64,000 nt of DNA from Nilaparvata lugens (Eukaryota > Arthropoda > Insecta > Hemiptera > Delphacidae). The stretch spans positions 4,196,162 to 4,260,161 of the forward strand of contig NC_052518.1 of NCBI RefSeq assembly GCF_014356525.2, given 5' to 3'. The translations under genes were made by a program, and so were the position numbers. The notes beneath the pieces were generated by a model. That model had not been told where the DNA came from, did not search any database, and worked only from the letters and a program-made list of their open reading frames with translations. Of the stretch, positions 27,101-41,800 are shown in pieces (the stretch's first letter is position 1; the number at the start of each line of letters is the position of its first letter).

Positions 27101-29778
27101 TTATGTTTCCGCATTTACGAAACATTTATGGCGAAACGCGGCAATAGATTTTCATGAAATTTTACAGGTATGTTCCTTTTTGAATTTGGCATCGACGTAT
27201 ATACAAAGTTTTTTTGATATTTTGCATTTAAAGGATAACACAAAAGGATAAAGAGTCTCCTTCGAACGCCAATATTAGAGTAAAAATCAGACTATAGAAT
27301 TATTCATCATAAATCAGCTGTCAAGTCTATTATAAATTGCATGCAATGACGCATGCAATTAATAACTCAATGAATAGTCCGGTCCTGTTGCCTGTTGGCG
27401 GAATGTCACTAGACTATAATGTCACTAGACACGTTCAAAACATCGAATATTCTTGAAAATGTATCTTTCCATAAGCTGAGGCCATGATTCTAAGTTCAGT
27501 TATTGACGGAAAACTTTTTTTTACATTTTTCTTTTTGAATCTGTTGATTGAAATTGCAACAAATGTTATCGAAAAGAAATTGATTCCTAAAATCATGAAA
27601 AGTGATAAATGAAGTTTGTAGGAAATCAGCATTATAGTAGGCTATTTTTTTAAATTCAACACACCAGTTTTTCGCTTACACGAGAACACAGAATGTTCTC
27701 TGATGGGTTGATTGGTTTCGCGTATCGACGACAGCCAAACCTGATAACTGCGCTCACACTCACATTCCGGGACGACACGTCACGGTGCGACAGGACAGAA
27801 AGCTCTATGTTCAATTGGGTTTTTTTCTAGGCATTTTAAATTGATAAATTATTTATTTATTTTTGAGAAAACATAACAACAGGTCAATGTAACTTACAAA
27901 GCGCGAGGTCTACTGTTCACAGAACTACTAGTCTATATTAGCACGCGAGTAGTCAGTCGCGCCCACGGCAAATTGCCGCACAATTGTAACTTTTGTATGT
28001 AGCTTTGGGAATTTTAGTTTTCCAAGGTTGGCAGCTCATGTAATCTCCGCTGTGACTGTCCTCTAGACAACCATGAACAGTTTGAGTCCTTGAACAGTTT
28101 GAGTCCTTGAACAGTTTGAGTCCTTGAACAGTTTGAGTCCTTGAACAGTTTGAGTCCTTGAACAGTTTGAGTCCTTGAACAGTTTGAGTCCTTGAACAGT
28201 TTGAGGATGACAGAATGAACGTTGACTAATTTCAATATATAGGTATTATCTACCTATTTTATATTCCATCTTCTGATTTAAACTTTCATTATATTTTTAT
28301 CCTATCTAGATGTCGAAAATGAGTCAAATAAAGAAGGTATATTCATTCCATTATGTATTCATTCTCAAAAATGAATTTTACATGAAGATAAATAAGGCTA
28401 AGACAGAAGTGATGATCTGCTCCAAGAATCCTGATTTTGAAATAGTAAAGATAGAGAATAACGCCCTCAAACAAGTAAAAAAATTTAAATACTTAGGTAG
28501 CATTATTTCAGAGGATGGAAAAGACAAAGAAGACATAAAGCGCCGTATAAGAGAAGCCAAGGCCATTTTCATCAATAAACGGAATGTGCTTTCCTCCAAA
28601 AGTCTGAATTTGGATTTGAGAAAGAGACTTATAAAGAGTTGTATCTGGAGTATTGCACTATATGGCTCAGAGACATGGATTATCGGTAAGGCGGAAGAAA
28701 AGGCAATTAATGCATTTGAAGTATGGTGTTAGAGGCGAATGCTGAAAATAAAATGGACCGATAGAATAACAAATGAAGAAGTATTACAAAGGGCTGAAGA
28801 GACACAAAAAATTCTATTGAAATCTCTTAGGGACAAACGGCATTCTTGGATAGGACATATTATAAGACACAGCGAATCCACGCTAACAATACTGGAAGGT
28901 GCAATCAGTGGACAACGGGCTCGTGGAAGAGCCCGGCTACAATATTTGAAGCAGATAACCCGGGATCTTGGGGTCCAGAGCTATACCCAACTAAAACAGC
29001 TGGCTCTGGACAGACAAAGATGGAAAGCTGCCAACCAATCGGACGATTGAAGCAGAAGAAGAAGATTCATTCCATTCATGAGTAGATTATTTTATCCCAT
29101 TAAAATGATAAATTCTAACAATAAAACATTTTTTAGGATTAACTGGAATACCACGACGATACTCCGACTATCCAGATATATACACCCTGTGAAACCTTTT
29201 TTCTTCTTTGGGTTCATTTATTTCCTTGATTAGAATTTTAATATTAATATTTATTATATGAGAAAGATTAAGATTTAAACGAAAATTAGTGTTTAAAACC
29301 AATCAACCTCAGTCAATAATATGCAGTATTCATTTTTGGAATCTCCTCCATGTATTATGTTATTATATACTATTAAATAGTATATAATAACATAAAACAC
29401 GTTGAGAAAGATTTGAAATTAATAAATATCGAAAGAGTATTGTCAAAACCAACAGTTTATAGTCTAGGGAGCCATAAGGGTGAGTGTGAGCAAAATGCTC
29501 ACGCGCGAGCACTGACGTTCTGCAAGTCCGTGCAACTAATCGCGTGCTAAACTTGAATATTGTGCTAGACTGACACAAACCTTAACATCGGTTCCATCAG
29601 TGGGCATAAAATCCTCGTAGATGAAAGATCCAGTCTTTCTCACTCTGGACTCCGGCGAATAAACGCTACTCCTGCTTCCAATCTGTTGACGTCAACAAGA
29701 AAATAATTATTTTTTTAAAATCAGTTCAGAACTAGTAGTTAGTATATCAAGAATAGTATAGTAAATAAATGTTGCAAA

Positions 29779-29809
<31 letters not shown>

Positions 29810-32800
29810 ATTTTTATTGTCATTAAGCAACATTGGCAATAGACAAAGTCAAAACTATACTAACATTATGCAAGTCAGAAGGTTATAAGTTAATGTAATT
29901 GAAAGTATATACGATATACATATATAAACACATAAACATAACTACATCTAAAGTAAGCCCAGAAGAATTCAAATATTCATCACTATACAAACAACAGTAC
30001 AAACAAGGCCCTGTCAAATTGTTGAAACGAGAAAGAAAAGCTTTAAGCAATCAAGGAATCAAACATCAATAATCATATCGGAATCCAAGAACTCTTGTAT
30101 AGAATACATTGGTGTTTTCACTAACCAGTTGAAAAGTTTCATTTTAAATCTATCTGTAGACTCATTTATTAAGCTTAGAGGTAACTTATTGTACAGTTTC
30201 AGACCAATAATATTGTAGCTATTCATTGACTTTGAAAGCCTTTGGAATGATATATTCAGTCTATTCTTATTTCTTGTTGCATAAGAATGTATGGTATGTC
30301 TTGGAATTTTCTCTACCTTTGTTTTTACATGTATTAGAGCAGTGTATATATAAAGATTTATGATTGTCAAGATTCTCAACTTAATAAACAAAGGTCTACA
30401 ATGCTCAGTACTATTACGCGCATCTGCTAATATCCTGATGGCTTTTTTCTGAAGTAAAAGTACACTGCTAACATGGCTACAATTACCCCAAAACAACACG
30501 CCATATAGAAAAATACTTTGAAAAAATGCAAAATAGGCTGACCGTACTATCAGGTACATAATTTTTTAATTGCTTCAACAAATAGATAACCCTAGACAAT
30601 TTACTATTTACATACTCAATATGTGGCTTCCATATTAATTTTTCGTCAATATATATACCTACCTAGAAACTTGACATTATTTACACTATTATCTGTTGGA
30701 ATCTCTCTTAAGCTAAAAATCATTTGTTGAGTCTTATTATTATTCAATAGGAAACCATTTGCCCTGAACCACCAGGTGTTTTGCAGTTGTCCATTCATTC
30801 ATTCGAATATCAATTCATCTTCAATGTGTCTCTAGACTAAGCTTTTATAAAAAAGTAAGCTTTATTACATCATATTATTTATATCAATTCTACAAGTTAT
30901 ATGCAAAATGCAGGGGGGACTACGAGAACCTGACTAATTTTTATCAGATAATCTTTTATGTTCCACCTGATAAGGAAATAGGGTTTGGCAAGTTAAATAT
31001 TCCATTATAATTGCAGAAATATAAAATTACAACATCTTAGAAATACATAATAAAAGCAATACAAATTTTACAACATGGGAAAATACTATTACAAAAATAA
31101 AATGCAATGTCAATTGAGTATTTGCATCTCGAGTTACTAAACCTGTTTGAGATGGTGATATAAAATTGATTACAAAACTATAGCGCTAAAATGTAGTTAC
31201 TGAGGCCGACAGTCGCATATGAAGTCACACATATTACATAACAGTATCGATGATTTATCAATTTTAGCTTCGAAGTATATTGTGCAATATTATGATATAC
31301 AAGTCTACATGAGAACTCTAAAAAAGGTATCTATATTCTCACATTCCATTACAAATCTCTTGACATCTCTCAAAAACCTTGATCGTATCTTGCACTGCAT
31401 AATCTCCAAGGGCAGCAGGTTGTAGAACTTTGGAGCCAAATAAGAAAAAAATTTCAAGAAGTGACTTTTATTTGGTTTAGGTATACAAGCTTCGTATTTA
31501 TTTCTCAAATTATTGTTTTTCAAATTAAAATACTCATTGCCATTAATGCTTCTATCAAAGAAGTTCCTGAGCACTTTGTAGACATATAAATTTTTCAATG
31601 GAAGTATAGCTAATTTTGTAAAGAGAGATGCTGTGTGTTGCAACTTTGCTTTGAAGGAGATAATGCGAATGAAAGATTTCTGTAAAACAACTATCGGCCT
31701 CAGGGTTACAGTGTATGCTCCTCCCCACAACGCTAGACCATATTCGAGTTTAGAATTTATCAAAACATAGTATACAGACTTTAATAGAATGGAGTTACAC
31801 ACTGATCTTAAGAGATAGAATACTCTTATGTATTTCATGAGTTTCTGTTTCAAATAGTTTAGATGCTTTCACCATGTGACTTTATTATCTAGTACTAGCC
31901 CCAAGTATTTGATTTCTTCGACTCGTTCAAGTTAACAATCACAGATAGTGGTTTCGGTACAAGTTAGAATATGATACCTCAATGGCGTTGGAAAACGGAT
32001 ATCTCTTGAAATACTAAAGATCATGAATTTTGTTTTGGGACTCATTATCATAAAATTGTTTGTAAACCACCATCTCAGCCCTATTAAATCATTCTGCATG
32101 TCGATGTGTAATTTGTCTAGTGTTTTGGCCCGATAGAAAAGAGCGGTGTCATCTGCAAAGGCAGTAAGTTCCCCCTTGAATGACCCATTGCATAGTTCAT
32201 TTACGTAGATGAGAAACAATGGCCCCGATAGGACGGATCCCTGAGGAATACCGAATTCGACTGTTCCTACAATTTCTCATTGAACCAATCAATTTTCTTT
32301 TTGGAAATCAATGTGTGAGTAAAAAGTAAAAGGCCCGGTTGCACAACAGCCGTTAAAATTTTAACCGTGATTAATTTCATGAGAACCAATCAATGAAGGC
32401 TTTTTTAAAAACGGCTTTTCCGATTGGTTCTCGTGGAATTAATCACGGTTAACATTTAACCGGCTGTTGTACAACCGGCACAAAGTGCTATTTAAATTTG
32501 GGTTCATATGTTTTCTCTCCCAATCATTTAAAATTATATAAGAGAATGTACTAATAGAGGAAAAAATTAATGTATCATTTAGTTGACTATAGTGAGGTCC
32601 ACATTTTAATGACAGTATTTGATTAACATTGGTGTTGCTATCCTTGTCTATCATTCGACAAAGCAGGCCTATAACCATCCTTTATAAATTAAGAATCTAT
32701 AAGCAAACTTCAGTCTAGTAGTTATCAGATATCCTTTTCTAACTCCGCAACGTTTCCAGATAGTTCTTCAACAATGTAGAATTATAATTAGGTAACAAAA

Positions 32801-35800
32801 TATTCAATGTCAATTATGAAAATGTATGATTAGATCATTAAAAAATATATTTTCTTGACGGATAAAATATAATTATTATAAACAAGAATGAACAATTAAT
32901 ATTACATCAGATATACTGGTATAAATTTGGTAGTAGAAGATATTCACTTGACATTAATAAAGCCTGCCCATCTTGCAACACTCAGAATGAGTCTTTGAGC
33001 CATTTTCTATTGAGCTGTGGAGTATATCAGGATGTAAGAGAACGGTACATTGCGACGTATGTATATTATAATATTGTGGACGATAGAGATAAGATTATAG
33101 TTTTACTTTCAGATTTCTCAAGGAAAAAAATATTAGATATTTATTCATACACTGTGGAATCATTAAATAGAAGAGGGTGTGCCATAATTGATGAATTTGC
33201 AATGTGCCATTTTTTAGTGTACAAGTAGCATCGTAGCATCGTTACCTGATTGACCTGACTGTTATTGATCCGGGATCATTTATTCTGTTTGTTATACCTA
33301 GTCTTTATTGTGTTGATGTTACAAATTGTGCTTCTGTGATTATCAATTTTTCTTTCTAGTCTGCTCTGTTTTTGATTTTTTTGTAGTTTATGTACCTATT
33401 ATTGATGTTCGTGTGCAACTCTTTGTATAGGGCATAGCCCTTATGACAAATAAATATTTCTATTTCTATTTCTACTGGTATAAATTATCTTCCGTAGAAG
33501 GCAGTGGCAAGTGAGAGAAGGGACAACGCTGTTCTCCTTTCTTTCGCCACTGCCATTATAATGTGGACCTCACAATAGAAATAGAGTTACCTTTCTGAAC
33601 AGTCTCTGACTCCCTCCCCCAGCCGATGTAGGATAATAAATATAGATATTGTGGTCTTCAGCTGACACTGGTTTCTCTACAAACGGTTTGTTGAAAACAA
33701 TTCCATTTACTTCAACGTGATCTTCGGACTCTATGAGTTCATGATCTGAAAATCACAAATCCAAAATAACTCCACTGCACAGGTTTACACTGTAAAATGA
33801 AAGATTGGTGTTATTGTTATGAATTCTATAATAAGATAATGGTAGAATGATATGATTTTGTACAGCTGACTTTTAATATGCATGAGTTTGTTATTTCTTG
33901 TTATATCTAATTTCATCACTAGTGTATAATTTTGTGATAGAAATGACAAATAAAGCATTGAAATGAAGGCTGCAATTTACAAAATTGTACACTAGTTATG
34001 AAACAAGATATCCTACACTATTAAACGAGGAACTTGTGTTTATATGGATGTTTAGATGTTTGTATGTTTGTATTTCATCGGATCTCGAAAACGGCTTTAA
34101 CGATTCTCACGAAATTCAGAACATAGTAGGTTTATAATATAAAGATTCAATTGCACTAGGTCTCATCCCTGGGAAAACTCGCTGAAGGACATTAAAAGGA
34201 TAATTATTATTCATCCTTGGAAAAACAGCTGATAATAATTATTTCGTCGTCTGTTGATGATAGAAGTGAGTGAGTGAGTTCATGTGTGTGGGACTGTGTC
34301 AAAATATTATGATTCAGCTATTGAACTTTTGTGATCATTCAATCAGGTACTTGGTGCCGGTTGCAAAAAAAGCCAGGTTATTTTCAATCCTGATTAATTC
34401 CAGTAGATCCATCTCTTTGAAATGGTCTTCTCTGATTTGGTTCACGTGGAATTAATCAGGATTAAAATTTAACCGGCTTTTGTGCAACCGGGCCTTTGTG
34501 AGGGAAATTTTTGCATTCCTCTAGGAATTAATCTCAATTTACTGTGATTAGATAGAACATTTCTGTATGAACTATGAACGTTATTATAATTTATTCTTTC
34601 GTAATAAATTTTGTATGCTTTTGTACTCCAGAACGAAGCTCGGTCCCCATATTATATGCAAACTATTACCAATAGAGTACGGAGTAGTCCAGGGTAGTAC
34701 ATTGGGCCCTCTATTGTTCTTGATTTATATTAATAATATAAGCAAATTTAAAATTAAAGGGAAACTGTTCTTGTTTGTGGATGATACGGCTGTGGTATAT
34801 GAGGGCTGCACGTGGGATGAAGCATGCATCCCATGACCTTGCCAAAATTAAAAATTGGTTTGACCATAACTCCCTTACAGTTAATATTGGAAAAACCAAA
34901 CATCTTCCATTTATTGGTCGACAAGATATTGACTGTGATCGCTATGTGTTAAGGATGCACACTTGTGACGATCCTCAGTCGGAGGCCTGCGGCTGTGGCA
35001 TAATTGAACGGGTTGCTCATTATAAATATCTAGGAGTCATCCCGGATAGTAAATTAAGCTGGGTTCCTCATGTACAAGGGCTGAAGAACCGTTTGAGAAA
35101 ATTAATCTATGCCTTCTCACGGCTGGGCCAAGAGCTTACTGTGGATCGCTGCAGGACAGTGTACTTTGCGTATGTACAGTCTTTGCTGCAGTATGGCATT
35201 CTGGCGTGGGGAGGTGCGTCATTGGCGGTCTTGGAGCCTCTGTCGGTCGCCCAGAGGTTGATAATTAAAACCATATTACAAAAAAACCAGCGTTTTCCCA
35301 CCAATCTACTATTCAATATATTTCCAGTAATGAATGTTAGGCAGATTTTCATAAAAACTTTAGTAATTTACATTTTCCATAATAAGGACATTTTTTCCGA
35401 GAGATTCAACACATTCATCTAACTAGAAACCAAACAATGTCACGTTTATTTAATCCTACTATTAGTATCAGTTTGCAAAGGCACAATTCATTTTACATTT
35501 CGCAATGGCTGTATAGAAACCTTCCTCCAGAAATAGTTGAGGCTGGGGCGGGCCGAGTCACTGTAGTGTAAAAGCGCAGAATTTCTGAATGGTTAATGCA
35601 TGTTGGATGGTAGGATGCAGAGAATTTAATCAAATCAACTTATTTTGAAATTCAAATTTTAATTTGTTTTTCTTACCAAATACATTTTGCAAAAAGCGAT
35701 TCCGACTGTTCTGGTGTGATGAAAATAATAATTATCAATAAATTATAAAAATCGGTATTATTACAAGCCGATTGCCTAATTTTCTTCCAATGGATCTATC

Positions 35801-38800
35801 TTTTCTTCCTTCTCGAATTTAAATTGATTTTTTTATATAATTAATCCTGAAAATATATTAAATATAATATATTTTTATTTCATTTACCGTATGTATTTTA
35901 TACTTATAGCCCAATATTTTTTATTGTAACACAGCATTAATCTTAAGAACTGCTCCCACACACGGACTTAATAGTCTATGTGGGTTCTAATATTCATTTT
36001 ATAATTGTAATTGTGTTGTTAAAATTGTACCATACGTGAATAAAAAATAAAATTGAAATTGAAATATCAGTAAGTAACAAACTATGATAACTGAGGCATA
36101 TCAAAAGTCAGCTGTATGTTTAGTATCATGATATAAACTGCATCTTTGGTCCATTATAAAGATAAATTAGAAATAAACCTCTCAAATAAATAAAATCGAA
36201 TGCACTTTTTTATGTGCGAGTTCCAAAACCAGTTCTGATATCTGACCGTTTGTTGAGTATAAAACTCCAAACCTCTACAACAATTTTTTTAAAGAATAGC
36301 GTACATTTCAATGTAAACGAACTCGACAACTTTTCATACATCTTATTCATCCTCAACAAAACATGATATTCTATATTACACATCTTTAAAATGTCCCCAT
36401 ACATAATCGAATACACAGAAGCCCCTTCAATTGTCAACTAAAGATTAAACTATTTTGCGAATCTGCCTACCCAAAAGCCAATTAATACATAAGACTCTTT
36501 ACACTTTATTCTTCATTGATTCATACAATAAGTACATCATCAAAATGACTACCTTGAACGTGTGAATATCACATTATTGTTTGAGATTTAGGACTCTGAG
36601 ATAATACTTCATCGATAGCAGAGTAAGGATTTTATTTATAATATAATAGAAAAATGTTTATTGAATCAATAAGCAAACCTAATAGATGTTGCTTGACAAG
36701 GTACCATCTTACAAAACATGTAAATTCGAATATAAATGAGTATATAAGTATTTAGATACTTTAAGATTAGTTAGTTTCAATTTCTTATTTATTAGTAGAA
36801 GGTCAGCTGTTATGATGTAGTTTGTGGCTCGAAATTTACTTTCCAATTCAAAATTATTAAATTATTATGCTTTAAAGTGTATTTCGGCTTACCAACAGCA
36901 TTACTAAATTCACTTGTCAATTAATTATTATTCTCTCGGACGAGAAATATCAAGTGTGTGACACACATGAACTTTTGGACTTCATTACCATTAAAATTTG
37001 AAAGAGGAATACAAGCTAAGTTTAGTTTCCTTTGAGATTATGATATCTTTTATTACAGATCATTGTAATAATTTTATTAATAAATTATTGATTATTTGAT
37101 ATAATACATAAAATAAACCACATGACGGTTATTTTAAATGAAGGTTAAAACCGTTTTAGGCGTATGCCAGTTTTTGACACCTGAATTGTATCTATTTTCT
37201 ATGAATAAAATAATCACATAAATTTCAAGGCAATACTTACGTTTCGGGTCAGGAGAGTCTCTGTCAAGAACCGCATACCTAGGAATTTCAATACCTTCGC
37301 TTTCAAGAATTGAGTATACCTTTCTCCTATCCTGAAAGCAGCAACGATTCAATTATTACTGAAGACAGTTCACAACAAACTATAATAATTTAGGGCCGGT
37401 TTCCGAGCTCGGGATTTGGCTAAGTTCTAAACTTTAAACAGCTGTAGTAAGAAAATTGGCTTTCCGAAACGGGGCGTAGTCGTAGTCAATGTCAAAGTCA
37501 CGTTTGAATTATATTTAAAAAAAACTAGAAATTAAACACCAAATAAAATATAGAGAAAATAGTGTAAAGTTTCAGCTATTCTGAATTATTTAGAAATGTT
37601 CAATTTCGTCAAGGAAAAACGTTTCCAATTATAGAAATGAGAAAATAAAAACTGCTACTACTGTTATTTAAAACTGCCACTACGCCCCGTTTTGGAAAGC
37701 TAATTTTCTGACTCCAGCTGTTTTAAGTCTAGAACTTGGCTAAATCCCGAGCTCGGAAACCGGCCCTAAGAAAAAAGGTACATTAATCAAAGGTCTATTA
37801 ATATACAAATAACCATTATATGTGGTAACTAGTTACTTAGCAGGTCACCAATCAAATGTGTGTAACTTAGAATATGATATATTATGACAATGAGAATAAA
37901 ATAATAAATACATCTGTATTTGTCTAAGCTCCCATTCTCACAATAGTTACTCTTATAACATGATACATCGTAATAACTTGACACTTGACCAAGAGTTGGC
38001 TATTGGAGAGGAATGAAGTGGAAACATTGTTTCAAGAAATTTCATTTCAGTAGATTAATTTATTAATTTTATTATGTATGTATGGCATTTCATCACGCTC
38101 AAATTACCAGATTGCATTATTCAAGCTTCAAGAGTTTAATTCAGCTAAATTTATTTCTTATATTTTATAGCTTTATCTAATTACAGTTTTATTTAGCATT
38201 CTCTCTCATTATTGTTCAAATTTTAACTTGATAGTTTCTGGTACTGGATCTGATCATATTCACTATTCATATAGAAGGCATTATATTTATAGTTTATATT
38301 TTAAGTTTCTATTCATGCAGTGCTCTGCTGTTTTATTTTTGTTTAATTTTTATATATTTGTTTAACACTGTAACCATACTAACCAAGAGAATAAAAAATG
38401 CATATGGAACATGAACAACCCCACACTGTATTAACTCAGGGGTTGTTCAAAACAATATTTTTCCACTGTTTTCAGTTATACATTGTAATATATTGTATTT
38501 TTTTGGAAGAATAAATTTAAATTTCAACTTGATTTCTACAGATGGAAATTACTGAGATATTGCAATTATTCAAATGCTAATGAATTAATTATTATTATTG
38601 AACGAAAATCAAAATTAAATGTTGTAATTCACCCCGAAGCTCGGCGTCGGGGTTGGGGATCCCATCGCCCAGTCGCTTCATGGCGGCTGCAGATACCCGC
38701 TCCGGAGCCCTTCTTCCCAAATCCTTTCTTCTCTTCCTTTTGCTACCGGAGCTCTTTTTCCATTGACTTTGCTTTTGAGCCGCCCTCGCTTTTGTGCTTG

Positions 38801-41800
38801 GCTTGTCGGATGGTGAGCGCCCCGTGTCCGCATGGGGCATCTCGATGTCCCGCCATCCGAAAAGCCAAGCACACCCTTTCTTTCCTATCTGCCTTCCTTG
38901 ACAAACTCTTCGTTTACTTATTTTCCTTTTACTTTTTAGCAGATTTTCATCAGCTAAGGGAAGGAAATCCCCTGGTCCTCCTGGTAGGGGGTTGGGCGTA
39001 AGACCAACAACCTTGCCCCGGAAAAAATCAAATCGTTATGAAACCAACTCAACGGCCTCGGATCGGTAACCGGAGAAAAGGAATTTATGGAAAGGAAACT
39101 GACTTGGATTTGGAAACTGATACATGTAGTGATATTAAGATAGGTACATGGAATATACGGACAATGATGAAGCCTGGGAAAATGAAAGAGATAGAAAATG
39201 CAAAAGTAGATATTGTTGCGCTCCAGGAAATGAGATGGCAGGGACAAGGAAGGATTGATAAAAGGGAATGCTCAATTGTGTACAGTGGTTCAGATGAAAG
39301 AATAGTTATTTGTGCAACTAGTGCGCAAAGTGACAGTTTGCTGCACCGAGAGAAACGTTTACGCCCGAGCCGTAGGCGAGGGCGGAATGGTTTGTTGAGT
39401 GCAGCATAGGAACTTTGCGCACGTATTTCACATTAAGTTTTTCCTACAGTTACCATTGAATATGAAAAGTGGGTAATTATGGGTAAAATTGCCTGAAATG
39501 CATAAAATGTTTTTCTGTGTAATTTTATTATTGATGAAAACCTTAATTTATTGTCAAATTGAATAAAAATGTTGTCCTTGGTTATAATATATAATGAATA
39601 AGGTGCTCGTTGTGCTTCGTTGCACCACTGCTCACTATAGCAGCCACAGCAGTCACTGTTACCAACTTCATTTTGATTTTGCTGCACTGTTGCTCCATAT
39701 AACCTACTAAGTATTTTGCGTTACCATGTTGCAAATCTGGAGTGCAGAAAAATTTTTCCCGCACTAGAGCGGAAAAGTGATTCTTTGCGTTCTGTAATCA
39801 GTGCAGCAATGGCCACTTTTCAACGTAACTGTAGGAAAAAGGAATTCCAGGTACCGGATTCTTGATAAGCAAGAGCGTGAAAAGGAGTTTATTAGAAGTC
39901 GAGCCTGATAATGAGAGAATATGTAGATTGAGAATTAAAGGTAAATTCCGGAATATTTCATTAATATCGGTACATGCTCCTACAGAAGATAAGGGTGAAG
40001 AAGAAAAACAGCAATTTTATGATGGGCTTGAAAAAGTGTGCGATGGAATTCCTAGGTATGATATACTGGTGGTCCTAGGAGATTTTAATGCTAAGATAGG
40101 AAAAGAAGATGAATTGAAAGGCATTGCAGGGAAAAATAGCATCCATGAGATAACAAGTGAGAATGGATGGATATTAGCAAATTTCGCGGCCAGGACAAAT
40201 ATGTATATTAAGAGCACACACTTCCCTCATAACAGAATACATCTTGGTACATGGAAATCGCCAGATGGTAGAACGATCAATCAAATTGATCATGTGGTAA
40301 TAAGGAAAAGATTCGCATCCTCCATAATAGACACTAGGAGCTGTAGAGGGCCAAATTGTGACTCGGATCACTATTTAGTGAAGGCAGTCCTCACAGAGAA
40401 AATAAGTGACGACTGTAGGAAAAATAAAATACAGCCGAGAAAATGGAATTTAGAAAATTTAAAAAATGAAAGGTACAAGGAAATATATAGAAACAGAATA
40501 CATGAGGAAATCAGGAGTAGAGGTGAAAGAGAAAGCGTAGAAGAGAACTGGAAAGTCATAAAAGAATCGGTAAAAGAAGTGGCAAAGGAAATTCTAGGGC
40601 AGGTGAATAGAGCGGGTAGAACAGAATGGTTTGATGATGAGTGCAGAGCTATAGAAAGAAAGAACGCTGCTCGTATGAGGATGATACAAAAAGAAACCAG
40701 AATGAACTTTGAAAATTACAAGAACGAAAGGAGAATGGCGGATAAAATCTGTAGAAGAAAAAAGAGAGAAAAAATAAAGCGCGATTTGGAATATATTGAG
40801 GAAATGAGTAGAATGAGTGAAACCAAGAAGTTCTACTTGGCGTTAAATAAAATGAGGAAAGGATTCCAACCAAGAATGATGGTATACCGTGGAAAGGATG
40901 GGAAAGTGGTTAGTGAGGAAAGCATGATGGATAGATGGGCGGAATATTTTGAGGAGACTCTGAACCGTGCACATATTGAAGATATTGATGAAAATGAGGA
41001 TGAAATACAAGTACAAATAGAAAACGATGTTACTAATCCTCCAACAATCCAAGAGATAATGCAGGTGGCAAAACAAATGAAAAATGGTAAGGCACCAGGA
41101 GAGAATACTATCATGCCAGAAATGATCAAGGAAGGAGGACAAACTCTTTTCGAAAGTTTGCATTACCTGATAGGTCTAATATGGAGAGAGGAAGTGATGC
41201 CTGAAGAATGGAGAGGGGGTATTATTCATCCGATTTTCAAGGGAGGAGACAAAATGGAGTGCCAGAATTATAGAGGGATTACCCTATTGAATGTTGTATA
41301 TAAGATTTTCTCTGCAATCATAAGAAATAGACTGGAGCCATATTCAGAAAATATACTTGGTGAATACCAGTGTGGCTTTCGCAGAGATAGGGGTACAACT
41401 GACCAGATTTTTATAATAAAACAAATAATAGAAAAATTCTATGAGCATGGAATAGATGTGCACTGCCTTTTCATTGATTTTAAGCAAGCCTTTGATAGTC
41501 TCATCAGGCCTAAGCTGTGTCAGATACTCAAGAGTTTTGGTATTCCGAGTAAGCTTGTTAACCTCATCACAATGATAATGGCTGCTACTACAGTCAAAGT
41601 GAAGATGGGAAATAGGCTGAGCAGAAGCTTTCATTTTAATGCTGGTGTAAAGCAGGGTGATGGGCTCTCAGCAGTACTGTTCGACATTGCTCTCCAAAAA
41701 GCTATTGAAAGGGTGGATCAGAGAGGTATCATATTCAACAAGATGCATCAAGTATGTGCATATGCGGATGACGTGGTAATAATGGCTAGAAGTGTGGCAT

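Noticed and set aside
28014..28235. Minus-strand 73-codon frame with periodic sequence
   Set aside because: Produced by the perfect 17-bp minisatellite; not a protein gene.
38595..38872. Minus-strand frames rich in Arg/Lys upstream of the LINE protein
   Set aside because: They are antisense to the GC-rich 5' untranslated region of the RTE-type LINE; a first protein gene (ORF1) of the LINE was considered but no conserved motif is visible.
39433..39764. Minus-strand frames of 60-84 codons, repeated at 61072-61455
   Set aside because: Similar because they lie in copies of the same non-autonomous element; no recognised domain, stops differ between copies.
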